Assembly: GCA_964036045.1 (NCBI GenBank)
Contig: OZ038382.1
Span: 80,575,918-80,639,917, forward strand
Direction of reading: 5' to 3'
Length of the DNA stretch: 64,000 bases
From: Eutreptiella sp. 'Long Island Sound 2002'
Taxonomy: Eukaryota; Euglenozoa; Euglenophyceae; Eutreptiales; Eutreptiaceae
Below are positions 12,135-22,788 of the stretch, piece after piece. Below the pieces are notes generated by a model, which did no database searches, had not been told where the DNA came from, and saw nothing but the letters and a program-made list of their open reading frames with translations. Every line of letters begins with the position of its first letter. The stretch's first letter is position 1. The position numbers and the translations under genes were made by a program.

Positions 12135-12752
12135 TCAGGCCGCAGGTTGGGGATGGGTGGCTGGGGGGGGGGGCGGCTGTGACCTGGCAGCCCGGCAGGC
12201 CAATCTGGTCGGCAGCGGTGGAGGAGGGAGGCGCGGGGCTGCGGTCTTCGCCTTCTGGGCTCGGCTGGGCCGGGTTCCTGCAACGCCTGAGGTTCTGTGG
12301 GTTGGCGTCCGCCGGAGGAAACAGTTCGCGTGGGCTGCATCTGGGGGCGGGGGGGGTGGGCCTGGGGTTCCGGGTGTGTGTGCGGAGGGCGTGTGCGGGT
12401 CACTGGGTGGGCTGCGTGTGCCCTGGGGCGTGGGGCTCCCTGCGGTTGATGTGGTCGGGTTGCTGGGTGTGGGGAGAGGTGAGGGGTGTGCGTCGGGCGG
12501 GTCACTGGCTGGCGTGTGCGGTTGTTTGGGCGGTTGAAGGAGGCCCCTGTTGCGGGGCCCAGGGCTGCGCGCGATGCAGGGCGTGTGTGGGCCGCCGGGT
12601 GGGAAGCAGGGGGGGGGGAAGGGGGGTCGGGGATTGTGCGGGGGTCTATGTTGTGTCGGTGCATGTGTCTGCTTGCAGCGGCGCGCCTGTGTGGTCTGTT
12701 GTAGGCCGGGCGGTTTAGAGGAGAAGCTCGCCGTCTTCTGCGGCTGCGGCAA
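12135..12752 (-). pseudogene. LINE-A proline-rich part of ORF3 region
   Basis: A 205-codon minus-strand frame starts with a segment (core KTASFSSKPPGLQ) that is nearly identical in the plus-strand copy at 32,770. It then becomes proline/threonine/histidine-rich. It lies directly downstream of ORF3 proper in both copies and may be the same protein after a frameshift. I do not recognise any catalytic motif. Confidence 0.4.
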
Positions 12753-12833
12753 GGACCTTGCAGATGAGCGTGCGTATTTGGTGCACCCCTTGGTCGCTGG
12801 TGGGAAGAGGGTATGCTACCTCTGGGCTAGGGC

Positions 12834-13922
12834 CTACGCGGCGGAGGACCCTGTGGATGGCGTGGTACCCGGAGGTGAGGGAGTGCTGACGCCTGGGGGG
12901 TTATCCTTCCGCGTGTCTGGGCCTGCCTCGATTTGTGTGTGGGCGGTGGGGATGTCCCAGATCCAGGGCACGCTCCCCGTGGATGGCCAGCAGCGCTTGA
13001 TCAATTGGGTCAGGCAGAGCATGGCCAGTCCCAGGTGGTAGCATGCCTGCCCTGAGGTGTTTTGGGCCAGGGCGCGGGCCGGGGGTTTGTCGCCCGACTG
13101 GAGAACGCCCCTGAGGACTTTGTGCGGGGTGGTGGGGTCCCCTACTGGCCCTGGTGGGGCGGCCCCTGGGGCGAGCATGGTTTCGGTCCCGTTGACGAGC
13201 CATTGTGGGCCAGAGGATGTTGCTGTAGCGCCAACTACGTAGTAGTGCCCACGTTGGAGGACTGTACACCAGCCCTCAGGCGGGGGGTGGTTGCTGTCTT
13301 TAGGTGGGGGAGGGAGGTCGTCATCTGAGGTGCGGAGGCCGGCGGTGCGGAGGGCTCTGTCGCGGGTTGGTGCGGTGGCCTGTTCCCATTGTTCCGGGTG
13401 GTTGGGGTCTGCTGGGTGGTCCTTCTCCGCTCGGGCTCGGCGTAGGGTTGTGGTCGCTCGACGAGTGAGGAGGCCGTTGCCTGGGGTGGCTAGGTCCTCG
13501 AGGGCTTTGACAGTGAGCTTGGCCCAGCTCTCTTGTAGGCGGTACCAGCCCAGGGGAGTGTGCAGGGCCCTGCCTTGGAGGGTTGCTCGGAGGAGTTCGG
13601 GGTCGCAGATGGTGGTCGGTGTGAGGAGGGGGTTCTCCGGGTCCTGGGGGGCTTGGCGGGGTGGGCTGCCGGGGTCCTGCGCGTCCACTTCGATGTATGG
13701 GTGGCCCTGGGCGGGCTTGGCTGGGCTCGGCGGTGCCGGGTGGCCCCGTGGGCGAGTGGTGGGCACTCGGGTGCCGTGGGTGCTTGTTGTGGGAAAGTCT
13801 TGTGGTTGGGCTCGCAGGCCTTCTGGGGTGCTCTGGTGGTGTCTTGGAGGCCTGCAGACGAAGATGGGGGGCGTGTGTGGGGCGCGGGGTAGGTTGGTGG
13901 ACTTCTGGGTCATGCACAGCAC
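12834..13922 (-). pseudogene. LINE-A ORF3 (unknown protein), minus copy
   Basis: This 362-codon open frame follows the reverse-transcriptase ORF, overlapping the end of ORF2 as in the plus copy (31,536-32,396). The conserved parts are a segment around LLRATLQ and a C-terminal block around ERGHYYV or QRGHYYV followed by GPQWL. Here the frame stays open longer than in the plus copy, continuing through PPARALAQ to the end. Function unknown; conservation between copies that differ at many positions supports a real protein. Confidence 0.5.
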
Positions 13923-15495
13923 GGTAATGGATGCGACGTTGCATGTGTTCCCTGGCAGTGGGGTCGGTGAGTTGTTCCGTGTGTGTCAACACGAGCTGTT
14001 TGCCGTGTACCATTTCGGCCGCTGCTCTGCGGACTGCTTCTAGCTGGAGGTGCGCTGCTGCCTCGATCGGGTTTTCCGAGTCTTTGGTGAGGTGTCGGTG
14101 TAGGGCCTGTGTCACCGTCCCTCTGAAAGTGGCTTCCTTGACCAGGGGATCCCTGAAGAGGTGTTTGGTGGCCTGGTGTGCGTCGCTGCCGATTGGCCAG
14201 CCTTCGTGTTGCCGTAGAGTTTCCCCCGGATATCAGCCCACTGATGTGTCCCTGCCCGTATGGAGGGCGCACATCTTGAAGTGTTCCCAGTCCTCCGTGG
14301 TGCTGTGGTCTCACGGGCAGCGGGTACGTTCTTCTGGGACGTGGATGTGCTTGCGAGCGAGCCATCAGGCGACCCTGGTGAGGAGTGGTAGTTGCTCCCT
14401 GAGGAGCAGGATGCGTCGTTTTTGGAGTTGGGCTGGGACGTTCGCTGGGCCAAGTGCCGAGTGGTAGAGGGGGAACGTCAGCTTCTCCTGGAGTTCTTGG
14501 ATGTGCGTCCGGCTGTCTGTGTTGCCTAGCACGCGGGCGAGATGTCGGATGGGGTTGGGGTAATGGTATGATCCGTCCCGTGAGGTATAGGGGGCGTCCT
14601 CCGGTACCCAGTCCGGGGTCCGATGGGGCTCCGGTTTTGGGGGTATGTGTTGGAGTTGTGTGTGGTTTCGGTTGAGGTCGGGCATCAGGAGGGTTGGTAG
14701 GTGCGTAGTGCGCCCGGTGTACTGCCTGGATGTCGACCTTACCATTTCCTTATTGGTGCCTGTGGGATTCTTGTTTCACGATATTAAGTTGGACATAAGG
14801 GGGAAGGCTGCGGAGATCTTTCCAGAGTACGAGTGCTTGGGTGCCGAGGCTCGTTGCGGTGGCTTTGTGGAGTGGTTGTCTTGCTATGCGGAGGAGTAGC
14901 TGTGAGTCGACAGTGGCGTGCACTACGAACCAGACCCGGAATATGTGCAGGAGGTGGGCGGGAAGGTGGGTTGCAATTTCAGCGATGGCTTCGGTCATGG
15001 CCCCCAGTTCCCCGTGGGAGGAGGCCCCGTACGTGGTGTCGCCCCTGTTGTGGTCCATGTGGTAGTGTCCCCCGTTGTGGGTCAGTTGGAGTGTGGCCCC
15101 CCAGGGTGATGGGCATTAGGGCGGATTCGCGTGAGGCATCTCTGAAGAAGAGTAGGTCCGCCGCTGATGGTTGTGTGAGGGGGCATGGGCTAATGGGCAG
15201 GTAGGCGTATATGGCGAGGCCCGTGGTGAGGTGGGCCACCGGGGTAGTGGGCTGCAGCATGGGGGTGGCGTACACCCCTATTTCTTTGGAGATGATGTGG
15301 TTCGCTCCGGGGGACATGGTTATGAGTGCCTGTTCTGGCTGTCCTTGTGTGAGGTAGGAGTAGATGTAGTTGAGGATGTAGGCTGTGTTCGGGTTAAGGT
15401 TGAGGCATTTGAGGGTTTGTGTTCGGCGTTCTGGTGTGTGGCAGGAGTGGTGGAGCGGATAGTATGGGCGGATGGGGTTATAAATGCAAACCATT
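13910..15495 (-). pseudogene. LINE-A RNase H and ORF2 C-terminus, decayed
   Basis: Minus-strand fragments match the plus-strand copy segment by segment: the pre-RNase H region (about 15,490-15,150), RNase H (15,150-14,760) and the C-terminal region (14,745-13,910). The frame changes several times. The RNase H active-site region is damaged: the first motif reads RDASRES where the other copy has TDASGES, and a later VVDATVD reads VVHATVD here, losing an Asp. The stop after the ORF2 C-terminus is CAA in this copy. Around 14,755-14,770 it preserves the uninterrupted (empty) version of the site where the 7-kb DNA transposon sits in the plus copy. Confidence 0.75.
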
Positions 15496-16109
15496 CGTGA
15501 ATCACGTATATTGTGTGTGACCATGTGGGGTGGAGAGGGGAAGAACAACCAAAACCCAAAACATGTCAGGTCTGCGGCCTGCACCTAACTGGACCGGTTA
15601 CCTCTAGTACAGTACCGGCGCTACAGGGGGGGAACCGGGGACACTAAGCGGGGAGTTACCTGGCCCACTAAACACCAGGGATTTGGTGGTTCAATAAACA
15701 AAGTACGGGATAGGGGGGGGATACTGAAAACGCAATTACCAGCAACACTGCGTTTAAGGAAAAAGAACAAAGTCAAGGTCGCATATCGCGTCCGGAAGGT
15801 CGGGGGTAAACCTAGGTGACCTTTTGTCCCCGAAAATGTCCCCTTTCCCAAAAGAGCAAACCGAGGCAGTAAATTGACCCAGGGGTACCCACCAATACTA
15901 AGTGTTGACTCCGACGTATACGGGGAGGGGCGGGTAGCTGTGGAGTGTTTGAGGAGAGAAAAGACAATATTCCTTTGTACTTCCACACCCAGAGGGACGC
16001 TGCTGCCGAAAGTGACCCGGCGGGCTGGGGCCCTGGATGTGGAGATGTGGTTTATTGAACAACTCAAGGGAATAGGGGGAGTTGAGGTTGGTGTGTCGTT
16101 TGATTCTGC
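15496..16109. other. Spacer between the two LINE-A copies
   Basis: This is about 0.6 kb between the truncated 5' ends of the inverted LINE-A copies, with no supported gene. A 202-codon minus-strand frame (15,621-16,229) runs across it and into the LINE but has no recognisable motif. The segment near 16,049-16,095 shares about 50 bp with 5,868-5,915. The G/C strand skew changes sign across this spacer. Confidence 0.5.
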
Positions 16110-17084
16110 GCCCCCTGGGAAGCCCTCCACACAGCACTCTACTGGGCACAAGGCTCCCCCAACGGCCCGGACACACCGGAACCCAGAGAGGCCTGGATCA
16201 TGCAGGCCAAGGCCATTAGGAACTACCACCTACACAACCCCTTCGAGGACATCCCGTCCACGCTGCCATGGTCAACAGATTCCCCGGAGACCGTGCGCAA
16301 GCTCGCCGACATCATACGCAGCCACGTGAAAGCGAAAATGCAAACACCGGCAGAACCCCCACTGAGGGATCCGGACCAGCAAGCAACGCACCCCTTCTTC
16401 AAACCCCATGCCCCCCCAGCCCCGCTACCTCCAGTCCCACCCAGGCGAACGAGACGACAAAGGGGCGCACCCGCCCCCAGGCCAATCTGGAAAAGCAGCA
16501 ACCTCCCGACCCCCGCATCCCACCCGACCCACCCGGCGAACCCAGACCAAGCATCCTCGTCATCCTCCCTCCCACCATTACGACCGCCCCACCCGGACCA
16601 AGCATCCTCGTCATCCTCCCTCCCATCACTACCACCGCCCCACCCGGACCAGGCATCCTCCTCATCCTCCCTCCCGCCACCAGCACCGCCCCCGCCCAAA
16701 GCGTACCCAGGATTCGAAAAAGGCGCGAAGGTCCAACAGCCCTTCCGCAACGACCACACAGGCGACTGGATCTGGTGTGAGGGCACGATCCAGTACCGCC
16801 TCAAGGAACCGGGGGAAAACGGGGGGCCACAGATCCGGGTGATCCGGCACCGCCAAAAGGAGCTAGACCAAGGCAGCAGCGCCCCGGACAAGCCAGTCAG
16901 CTACACCCTAGAGCTCACCAGCGCCCACCCCATCCGGCTCCGCACCGAAGAGAACAGGGCCCACACAGGGACCAATGACACTGGGGAGCTCCCCCCGGAG
17001 TGGAGCCAAGGCCTCCCCCCGCCGCGCCTACCCAAACGCCCAGAAACCGGCAAAAAGTCCCCGAGCCCCAGTCCCCCTCCCTGA
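16110..17084 (+). pseudogene. LINE-A N-terminal proline/serine-rich region
   Basis: The frame is open from about 16,137 through the first ATG at 16,200 to a TGA at 17,082. It holds a short conserved-looking start (AWIMQAKAIRNYHLHNP), then a proline-rich tract with three near-perfect repeats of PDQASSSSSLPP (about 16,540-16,680), then a compact segment (about 16,715-16,930) that looks folded. The TGA is followed directly by CGG and the same frame stays open into the endonuclease. This could be the separate first ORF of the LINE or the N-terminus of one polyprotein. I do not recognise the folded segment. Confidence 0.5.
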
Positions 17085-18345
17085 CGGGGCAAGGGCCGAG
17101 GGCACAAGCCTCCACAGCCCCGGCCCGCCCCCACCGAGGCCACCGTCAACCTCCTCGACCTCAACCACCCGGCCGTCACATACTCCAAGGACGCCACAAC
17201 CGCCCTCCAAGAGCTCCCGATGGCACAGGGGCCGGGGTGGGTTCCCCACCTCCTCACCTTCCAGGAACAAGGCCTACAACGCGACGACCCCCCAGAAACC
17301 ACCCCCATATATACCCCGGACCAGAAAGCGTACAAATGCTACTGGCACAAGGGGACCCCCCTATACACCCAAACCGGCATCCACGTCCACCTCGTCCACC
17401 ACCTCAGCGTCCCAGGGAGGCTAGGTGTCTATGAGGTCGTCGGGGACGGATGGCAACTCAACGTCATCAACACCCACGTCCCCTTCGGCAAAGCCACGGA
17501 ACCCTTCCTCCAAGCCCTGGCCGAGGCATACCGCCAGATGGCCATGCTCGCCCCCACAGTCATCATCGGCGACATGAACGCCGCCCCCACCCCAGCGGAC
17601 CGAGGGGGACAGGCCACAACCCAGGACCAAGCAGTCCGCGACACCATCGAAATGCTGGGGCTCGTGGACCTGACAGCCAACCTCGAAGGACAACCATCCC
17701 ACTTCCCCCACTAAACAGATGCCGCCCCATCCCGCATCGACGTATGCTATGGCGACCCCACCACCATCATCCGAGCGGAGGCCCCATATGGACCCCTCCC
17801 GCTGGGACCCACAGGCCATAGCCCCCTGCACATCCGGCTCACCATCCCCAACCCTCCCCCCAGCCCCCCAGAGGATGCGGACCAAGGCCTACCACCCCCC
17901 CTGAAGATGCCCCCGCTGCATGACAAGCATGCGTGGTCCCAATATCACACGGCCATAGACCGCGCCCGGCGCATCCAACCAGACCCCACCGACCTACTCA
18001 CAGCCATGCGCACGGCCGCCGTCGCCTGCGGCTTCCAACAACACCCCCACACAGACAATGACCAACCACCCAAGGCCCTGGGGGACATGCTCCATGACCT
18101 CTGGCATGCGAAGCAACAACTGGCGACCCTCCTCCGCACCGACACCCCCAAAACCCGCCGCCAGATACACCACTGCAGGACAGGGATAGTCCACATCAGG
18201 GCAGACCTGCAGCGGTGGCACATCCACAGGCAACAGCGCATCGCCCAGGAACATGAACGGTATGCGCAGCATGAACTCCCCTACAAGGTCATCCGCCACC
18301 TCAACGACACCATGACACACACATTGGCACCACACCATCACCACG
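17085..18345 (+). pseudogene. LINE-A EEP-type endonuclease and linker
   Basis: The endonuclease nicks target DNA to prime reverse transcription. Visible motifs in order are INTHVPFG (about 17,465), IIGDMNAAP (about 17,562; the GDxN metal and catalytic motif), SRIDVCYG (about 17,730) and TGHSPLHI (about 17,815). In the last, the usual SDH Asp is Gly, which would damage catalysis unless this is a family variant. A TAA at 17,712-17,714 interrupts the frame between GDMN and RID. After about 18,313 the correct frame moves to the next one, where the reverse-transcriptase region continues, so at least one indel lies between 18,313 and 18,345. Confidence 0.7.
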
Positions 18346-20723
18346 GTCCGGCAGGAGGACGGCTCCCTCACCAACGACCCAGCCACAGTGCTCCAAGCCA
18401 CCCAGGACAGCTTCCTCCGGCAACACACCCCCACCCAAGACACACTGGCCCCAGACACCCAGGCCAAAATCGACCGCCTCCCTCGGGTCTTCAACCACGC
18501 CCAGAGGAGGCAACTGGAAAAACGCCCCTTCACCATCCACGAAGTCCGGAAGGCCATCCACAGTCTCCGGCAACACAAAACCCCAGGCTACGACAGCCTC
18601 CCTGCGAAGGCATACTACCATCTCCCCGCCCACCTCCTCCGCATCCCCGCCCACCGCCTCTGGGACATCGTCACGGGGCGGACCCCCCTGCCACCAGACT
18701 GGGCAAACGTTGTCCGCCCCCTCTACAAAAAACGGGACTGGGCGAACCTGGTCAACTGGCGCCCCATAGTCTGTGCGGTCACGGAGGTCAAAATCGTCTG
18801 GACCATCCTCCTGTGCCGCATCCGCCCCCACCTGGACCCCCACATACCAGCAAGCCTCTGGGGGGCCATCCCAGGCCGGTCCACACACGAGGCCCTCTTC
18901 CTCCAGGACACCATCGCAGACATAGACCCGGCGGACCTCATCATCGCCTCCCTCAACGTCAGAGGAGCCTTCCCGAACACCCCCTGGCTCCTTCTAGAAG
19001 CGGTGTGGAAACGCCTAGGCCTCCCCTTCTACAACTTCACCTCCGGCTACATCCGCACCCGCAAATACACGGTCCGCACTGGAGCAGGCCTCACCCCCTT
19101 CCTGGAGCCAGGCAGCGGGGTCCCCCAAGGGGGAGCAGAGGGCCCCTTCCTGTACCTTCAAGTGACGCTCCCCCTGGCCCTCGCAATTGAGCAGGATTAC
19201 CCGGCCTACGCACCCTACCCCCTCCTCTCCCCCCTGGTGGGCTTCGCGGACGACACCAACCTCACAGCCGCGCACACCCCACACGAACCCCATGCCCCGG
19301 ACCCCGGGCCAATGGTCACCCAACAGGCCAATGACTTACTGGACGTGACCGTCTCCTACCTCCCCCACAACAACCTCATCGTCCACTCCACAGAGTCAGT
19401 GGCCATGATCAAGGGGTCTGCCACACCTCCCACCCTAGGGCCACAAGGGCCCCCCATGCAAGTCGTGACAACCACCACCCACCTGGGGGTAATCCAGGCC
19501 GCCAACCCTGAGGACGCCACCCTCCCTCCCAAGTTGCAATCACACCTCGCCCATCTCCCCAGATATGCGTCCCCGACCACCAAGGCCCTCTCCCTGTCCC
19601 ACCAGAGCCTGGCGTACTACCTCACCGGGGTGTTGAACGCCTCCATAGGCTTCAAAGCACTCCACCTGACACACCCCACCACCGCCCTCCAGCCGGCCAC
19701 ACGCGCCGTGACCAAGGCATGGGCAGCACACGGGGGCTGGCCCACCTCCATACCCACCCGCGCCATCCTAGCGGCATGGCCCCACTATGGGGACGCCATA
19801 GGGGACGAGGTGAAAGCGGCCTACACCAGACACACCGCCCTTCTCCTTCAGCGCATGACCCACAACCACTCACCGGAGGTCCGCGAGGTCACCGCAATCC
19901 GCCTCCAAGCCGCACAACGGGCCCGCAACACATGCCCGCGCTGGGTACTCCACCAGACGGGCATGCCCACAAACATGAACACGCGCCTGTGGAACCACCT
20001 GCAGCTTCTCCTCCCATCCCCACACCACGCCATACTCACCAACCACACGTGCCCAGAGGAAGGGCCACTAGCGGTCCTCTGCGGGGACCTCCACCATCAC
20101 CCCAAGGGCACCATCCACACCATAGACCTTGTCGGGGCCTCCATCACCATAGTATACGTCACCCTCCCCCAAATGCGGGTCCTGCACCACAGCGGGGCGC
20201 ACCACACCCCCTTTCTACAGCTTCCCGAATGGCCACAATACCGCCTCTTCCACCAGTACCTCACGCAGACGGCACGGGCAGCGGGACACACTCTACCGGG
20301 AAGCAAAGACATGCACACAGTATACCGAGAATTCACAAAGCAACACCCCCGACCCATCTCAGCGACACCGCCCTACGCACCCACTGGATCGAAACACGAA
20401 CCTGTCCCCCCGGTGACGGGCCCAGTCCAACCACTAACCCTACTACTGGCCCGGAATGAAGCCAAACCCACGCAGACCACCGTCATCCACCACGGGGCAA
20501 AATGGCGCATACCGAAACACCACATGACCGCCCGAGACCTACCACGGGTCCCCCATGATTCCGTGAGCATGCCACGCACATGTTGGGCCTGTGTACCCGA
20601 GGCACCAACCACGCCATGGCGCGTACTACACCTCATAGCACGTCACCACACCCACCCCACAACACACCTACGGCCACAGGCCTACGCATGGATAGCCCCA
20701 TGGTTCCACCGCACCGACACTAA
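18346..20723 (+). pseudogene. LINE-A reverse transcriptase
   Basis: An open frame of about 800 codons covers fingers, palm and thumb. Motif A region: SLNVRGAFPNT at 18,949-18,981. Motif B: VPQGGAEGPFLY at about 19,120. Motif C: FADDTN at 19,243-19,260. The catalytic Asp of motif A is Asn (AAC at 18,955-18,957), one base from the expected GAC, so polymerase activity is unlikely. Other landmarks (TPGYDS, NWRPI, GRSTHEA) are typical of LINE reverse transcriptases. The frame is cut by the LTR element whose target duplication starts at 20,719. That insertion plus duplication is 2,065 bp, and the frame downstream is shifted by exactly that amount modulo three, so the LINE frame was intact here when it landed. 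Confidence 0.85.
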
Positions 20724-20953
20724 TGTAACGTACCACGACTTGACGTTAACCCTGAGATCCCAAATCCCTCAGGCGGCACCATGCAGAACAACTCCGTAAT
20801 CACAGCTGATTTAACAAACAGGACATTTGGTGCCTAAAACAAGCGATAATGTTTTATAATAAAACATGCGCTATTTACAACACAGTGCGATCTCGATTTA
20901 TCTACAATGCGCATGCGCGACCTGCGATGCGGGCAGTGCACTGGTCTGCTGCA
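20724..20953. repeat. Left LTR (230 bp)
   Basis: The repeat begins TGTAACGTACC and ends GGTCTGCTGCA. An AATAAA at 20,858-20,863 could serve as a polyadenylation signal if transcription runs on the plus strand. I found no difference from the right copy at 22,554-22,783, which implies a recent insertion. Confidence 0.85.
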
Positions 20954-21111
20954 CGCCCACCCAAGACAGTCCAAGGGGACCAGGGGCTGGCTGACACACA
21001 CAAAAAGTGGCAGCCAGTGCACCGCGTGCCAAAAACAGAGCAATAATGTACACAAAAAAAATTAGGCACTCGGAAAAAAAATACCAAGCACACAAAAATT
21101 TCTAGAACACC

Positions 21112-21388
21112 CCGGTGCCCAACGATGGAACCCCACCTGGTGTCAGGGGCTCTTTGCGTGTTTAGTACACATACAAAATAGCTATTTGCATCCTGTGGCG
21201 TCAACCTAGAAAGGAGGCTTGCCAGGCCCCTCTGCCCATCCCCCAATGGTGGCCACCCATTGGTTAGGTGGGGCAGCGTTCCTATTTACCTGCTGACCCC
21301 ATACAGGAAAAAAGAAAATTAGCAATTACTCACTGCCCATTGCCACTTCTCCTGCACCAAAAAGAAAACCCCTGCTCAGAAGTTCGGT
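21112..21388 (+). repeat. Left arm of a 277-bp inverted repeat
   Basis: The arm begins CCGGTGCCCAACG and ends with AGTTCGGT. Its reverse complement is at 22,196-22,473 with only small length differences, for example in an A/T run. The arms are separated by about 0.8 kb, all within the LTR element, so the transcript could fold into a very long hairpin. It may be a foldback element nested in the LTR element, but I see no target duplication around it. Confidence 0.8.
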
Positions 21389-21939
21389 ACTAAATCTAAG
21401 GGACCAGGTTTCGGACTTGTCTGGATTTAGGCTTTGTGTCGGTTGTTGCCTCCCCTCCCCTGCTGTTCGTTGGTTCGGCAGTCAGATTATGATTTGGTGA
21501 TGTCTTAACTTTTCGCCTGTCTGCCACGTTCCCCTTGCCTTGTGTTTCAAGGAGCAAGGACGCCAAGCGCAGTGACGACGGGTGAGCGTGGAGCAGGAAG
21601 GCCCCGCTCCGAAGTCAACCTGTGCAGGTACATGTCTTGTGTGGTGTGCGCGGCACGTGGGTGGTGCTGTTTTCTGCTGTGTTTCGTTCTGCTGGCATCC
21701 TGTGTGCCCTGGGAGCGGTGCTCCGGAAGTCTACTTTGCGTCTTGCTGTTGCCTCGCACTGCTTTGCATGCAGCATGTTACAGGACTGACACTGTGCAGT
21801 TTACTTTGCGCTGGCCGATGTGATTTGGGTGTTACTTCGCAGTTTTGCTGTTCACACGACGTCGCGCTGATGCATATATGGACGTGTTATTGTATCCTTT
21901 TTCCTCTTACTTCCTGTGTTTCAGGAACTGATTGGGGGG

Positions 21940-22090
21940 CCTCAAGCCATCAAGGCAGGCCAATCCCCCCCTCAAGACCCAGCCAAGCACCATATCCCTT
22001 CGAGATGCTCAGAAGTTAAGTTGGCGCACAAGTTTTAAGATAAGTCTGATATATGGGGCTTAAGTCCCTTGGAGGACCAGCAGCTTTGTT
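21940..22090 (+). ncRNA. 5S-rRNA-like segment (possible SINE3-type promoter relic)
   Basis: The stretch at about 21,983-22,020 resembles the central 5S rRNA region: AAGCACC, then ATCCC, then GAAGTTAAG, which is the 5S A-box environment in the expected order and approximate spacing. Further on, ATATGGG and a GGAGGACC-like stretch loosely match the end of 5S. The 5' and 3' halves do not pair convincingly, so this is not a functional 5S gene. It could be a 5S-derived SINE or a captured fragment. Moderate to low confidence without alignment. Confidence 0.4.
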
Positions 22091-22195
22091 CGTTAGCGTA
22101 AGGGTTTGTACCCTGTGGGTCAGTCCACGTGCAGTTTTTTTGTCAATTTGCTGCTATGTCTGTTTGTGTTGTGTTGTTGTTTTTTTTTATATACA

Positions 22196-22473
22196 ACCGA
22201 ACTTCTGAGCAGGGGTTTTCTTTTTGGTGCAGGAGAAGTGGCAATGGGCAGTGAGTAGTTGCTAATTTTTTTTTTTTCCTGTATGGGGTCAGCAGGTAAA
22301 TAGGAACGCTGCCCCACCTAACCAATGGGTGGCCACCATTGGGGGATGGGCAGAGGGGCCTGGCAAGCCTCCTTTCTAGGTTGACGCCACAGGATGCAAA
22401 TAGCTATTTTGTATGTGTACTAAACACGCAAAGAGCCCCTGACACCAGGTGGGGTTCCATCGTTGGGCACCGG
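22196..22473 (-). repeat. Right arm of the 277-bp inverted repeat
   Basis: This is the reverse complement of 21,112-21,388. It ends CGTTGGGCACCGG, the mirror of the left arm's first bases. Confidence 0.8.
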
Positions 22474-22553
22474 ATCTTACAGCGGCGGCGCGGCATTTCT
22501 GTCCCGTGTCTCAATGCAGCCTAACCAAATCGTTCTGGTCAAGTTTGTTAAAT

Positions 22554-22783
22554 TGTAACGTACCACGACTTGACGTTAACCCTGAGATCCCAAATCCCTC
22601 AGGCGGCACCATGCAGAACAACTCCGTAATCACAGCTGATTTAACAAACAGGACATTTGGTGCCTAAAACAAGCGATAATGTTTTATAATAAAACATGCG
22701 CTATTTACAACACAGTGCGATCTCGATTTATCTACAATGCGCATGCGCGACCTGCGATGCGGGCAGTGCACTGGTCTGCTGCA
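22554..22783. repeat. Right LTR (230 bp)
   Basis: Same sequence as the left LTR, with AATAAA at 22,688-22,693, and followed by ACTAA, the second copy of the target duplication, where the LINE-A coding sequence resumes. Confidence 0.85.
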
Positions 22784-22788
22784 ACTAA

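Larger units (their letters stand above)
6817..15495 (-). mobile_element. LINE family A, 5'-truncated minus-strand copy
   Basis: This is a non-LTR retrotransposon copy read right to left. It begins (5' truncated) inside the region just before RNase H at about 15,490. It continues through RNase H and the ORF2 C-terminus (to about 13,910), ORF3 (about 13,920-12,830), a proline/RS-rich coding region, and a long 3' region, ending in a short TAGG/CCTA-type tail at 6,817-6,834. The order matches the plus-strand copy at 22.8-38.0 kb once that copy's 7-kb DNA transposon is removed. Frameshifts, stops and altered RNase H residues show that it is dead. The plus strand here is strongly G/T-rich, the mirror of the other copy. 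Confidence 0.85.
20724..22783. mobile_element. Non-autonomous LTR element inserted in LINE-A
   Basis: Two 230-bp direct repeats at the ends read the same throughout as far as I can see. Each starts TG and ends CA, and the element is bounded by the 5-bp duplication ACTAA (20,719-20,723 and 22,784-22,788). This is the structure expected of integrase-mediated insertion. The internal 1.6 kb has no gag or pol frame, so any movement would depend on another element's proteins (TRIM/LARD-like). I see no convincing primer-binding site or polypurine tract on either strand, so orientation is undecided. Inside are a 277-bp inverted repeat and a 5S-rRNA-like stretch. Confidence 0.85.

Noticed and set aside
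7000-16000. Many long open frames on both strands in GC-rich parts
   Set aside because: Extreme C or G composition removes stop codons in several frames at once. I kept only frames with recognisable motifs or frame conservation between two element copies.
16535-16690. Coding minisatellite as a separate gene
   Set aside because: The three PDQASSSSSLPP units are an internal repeat in the LINE-A N-terminal frame.
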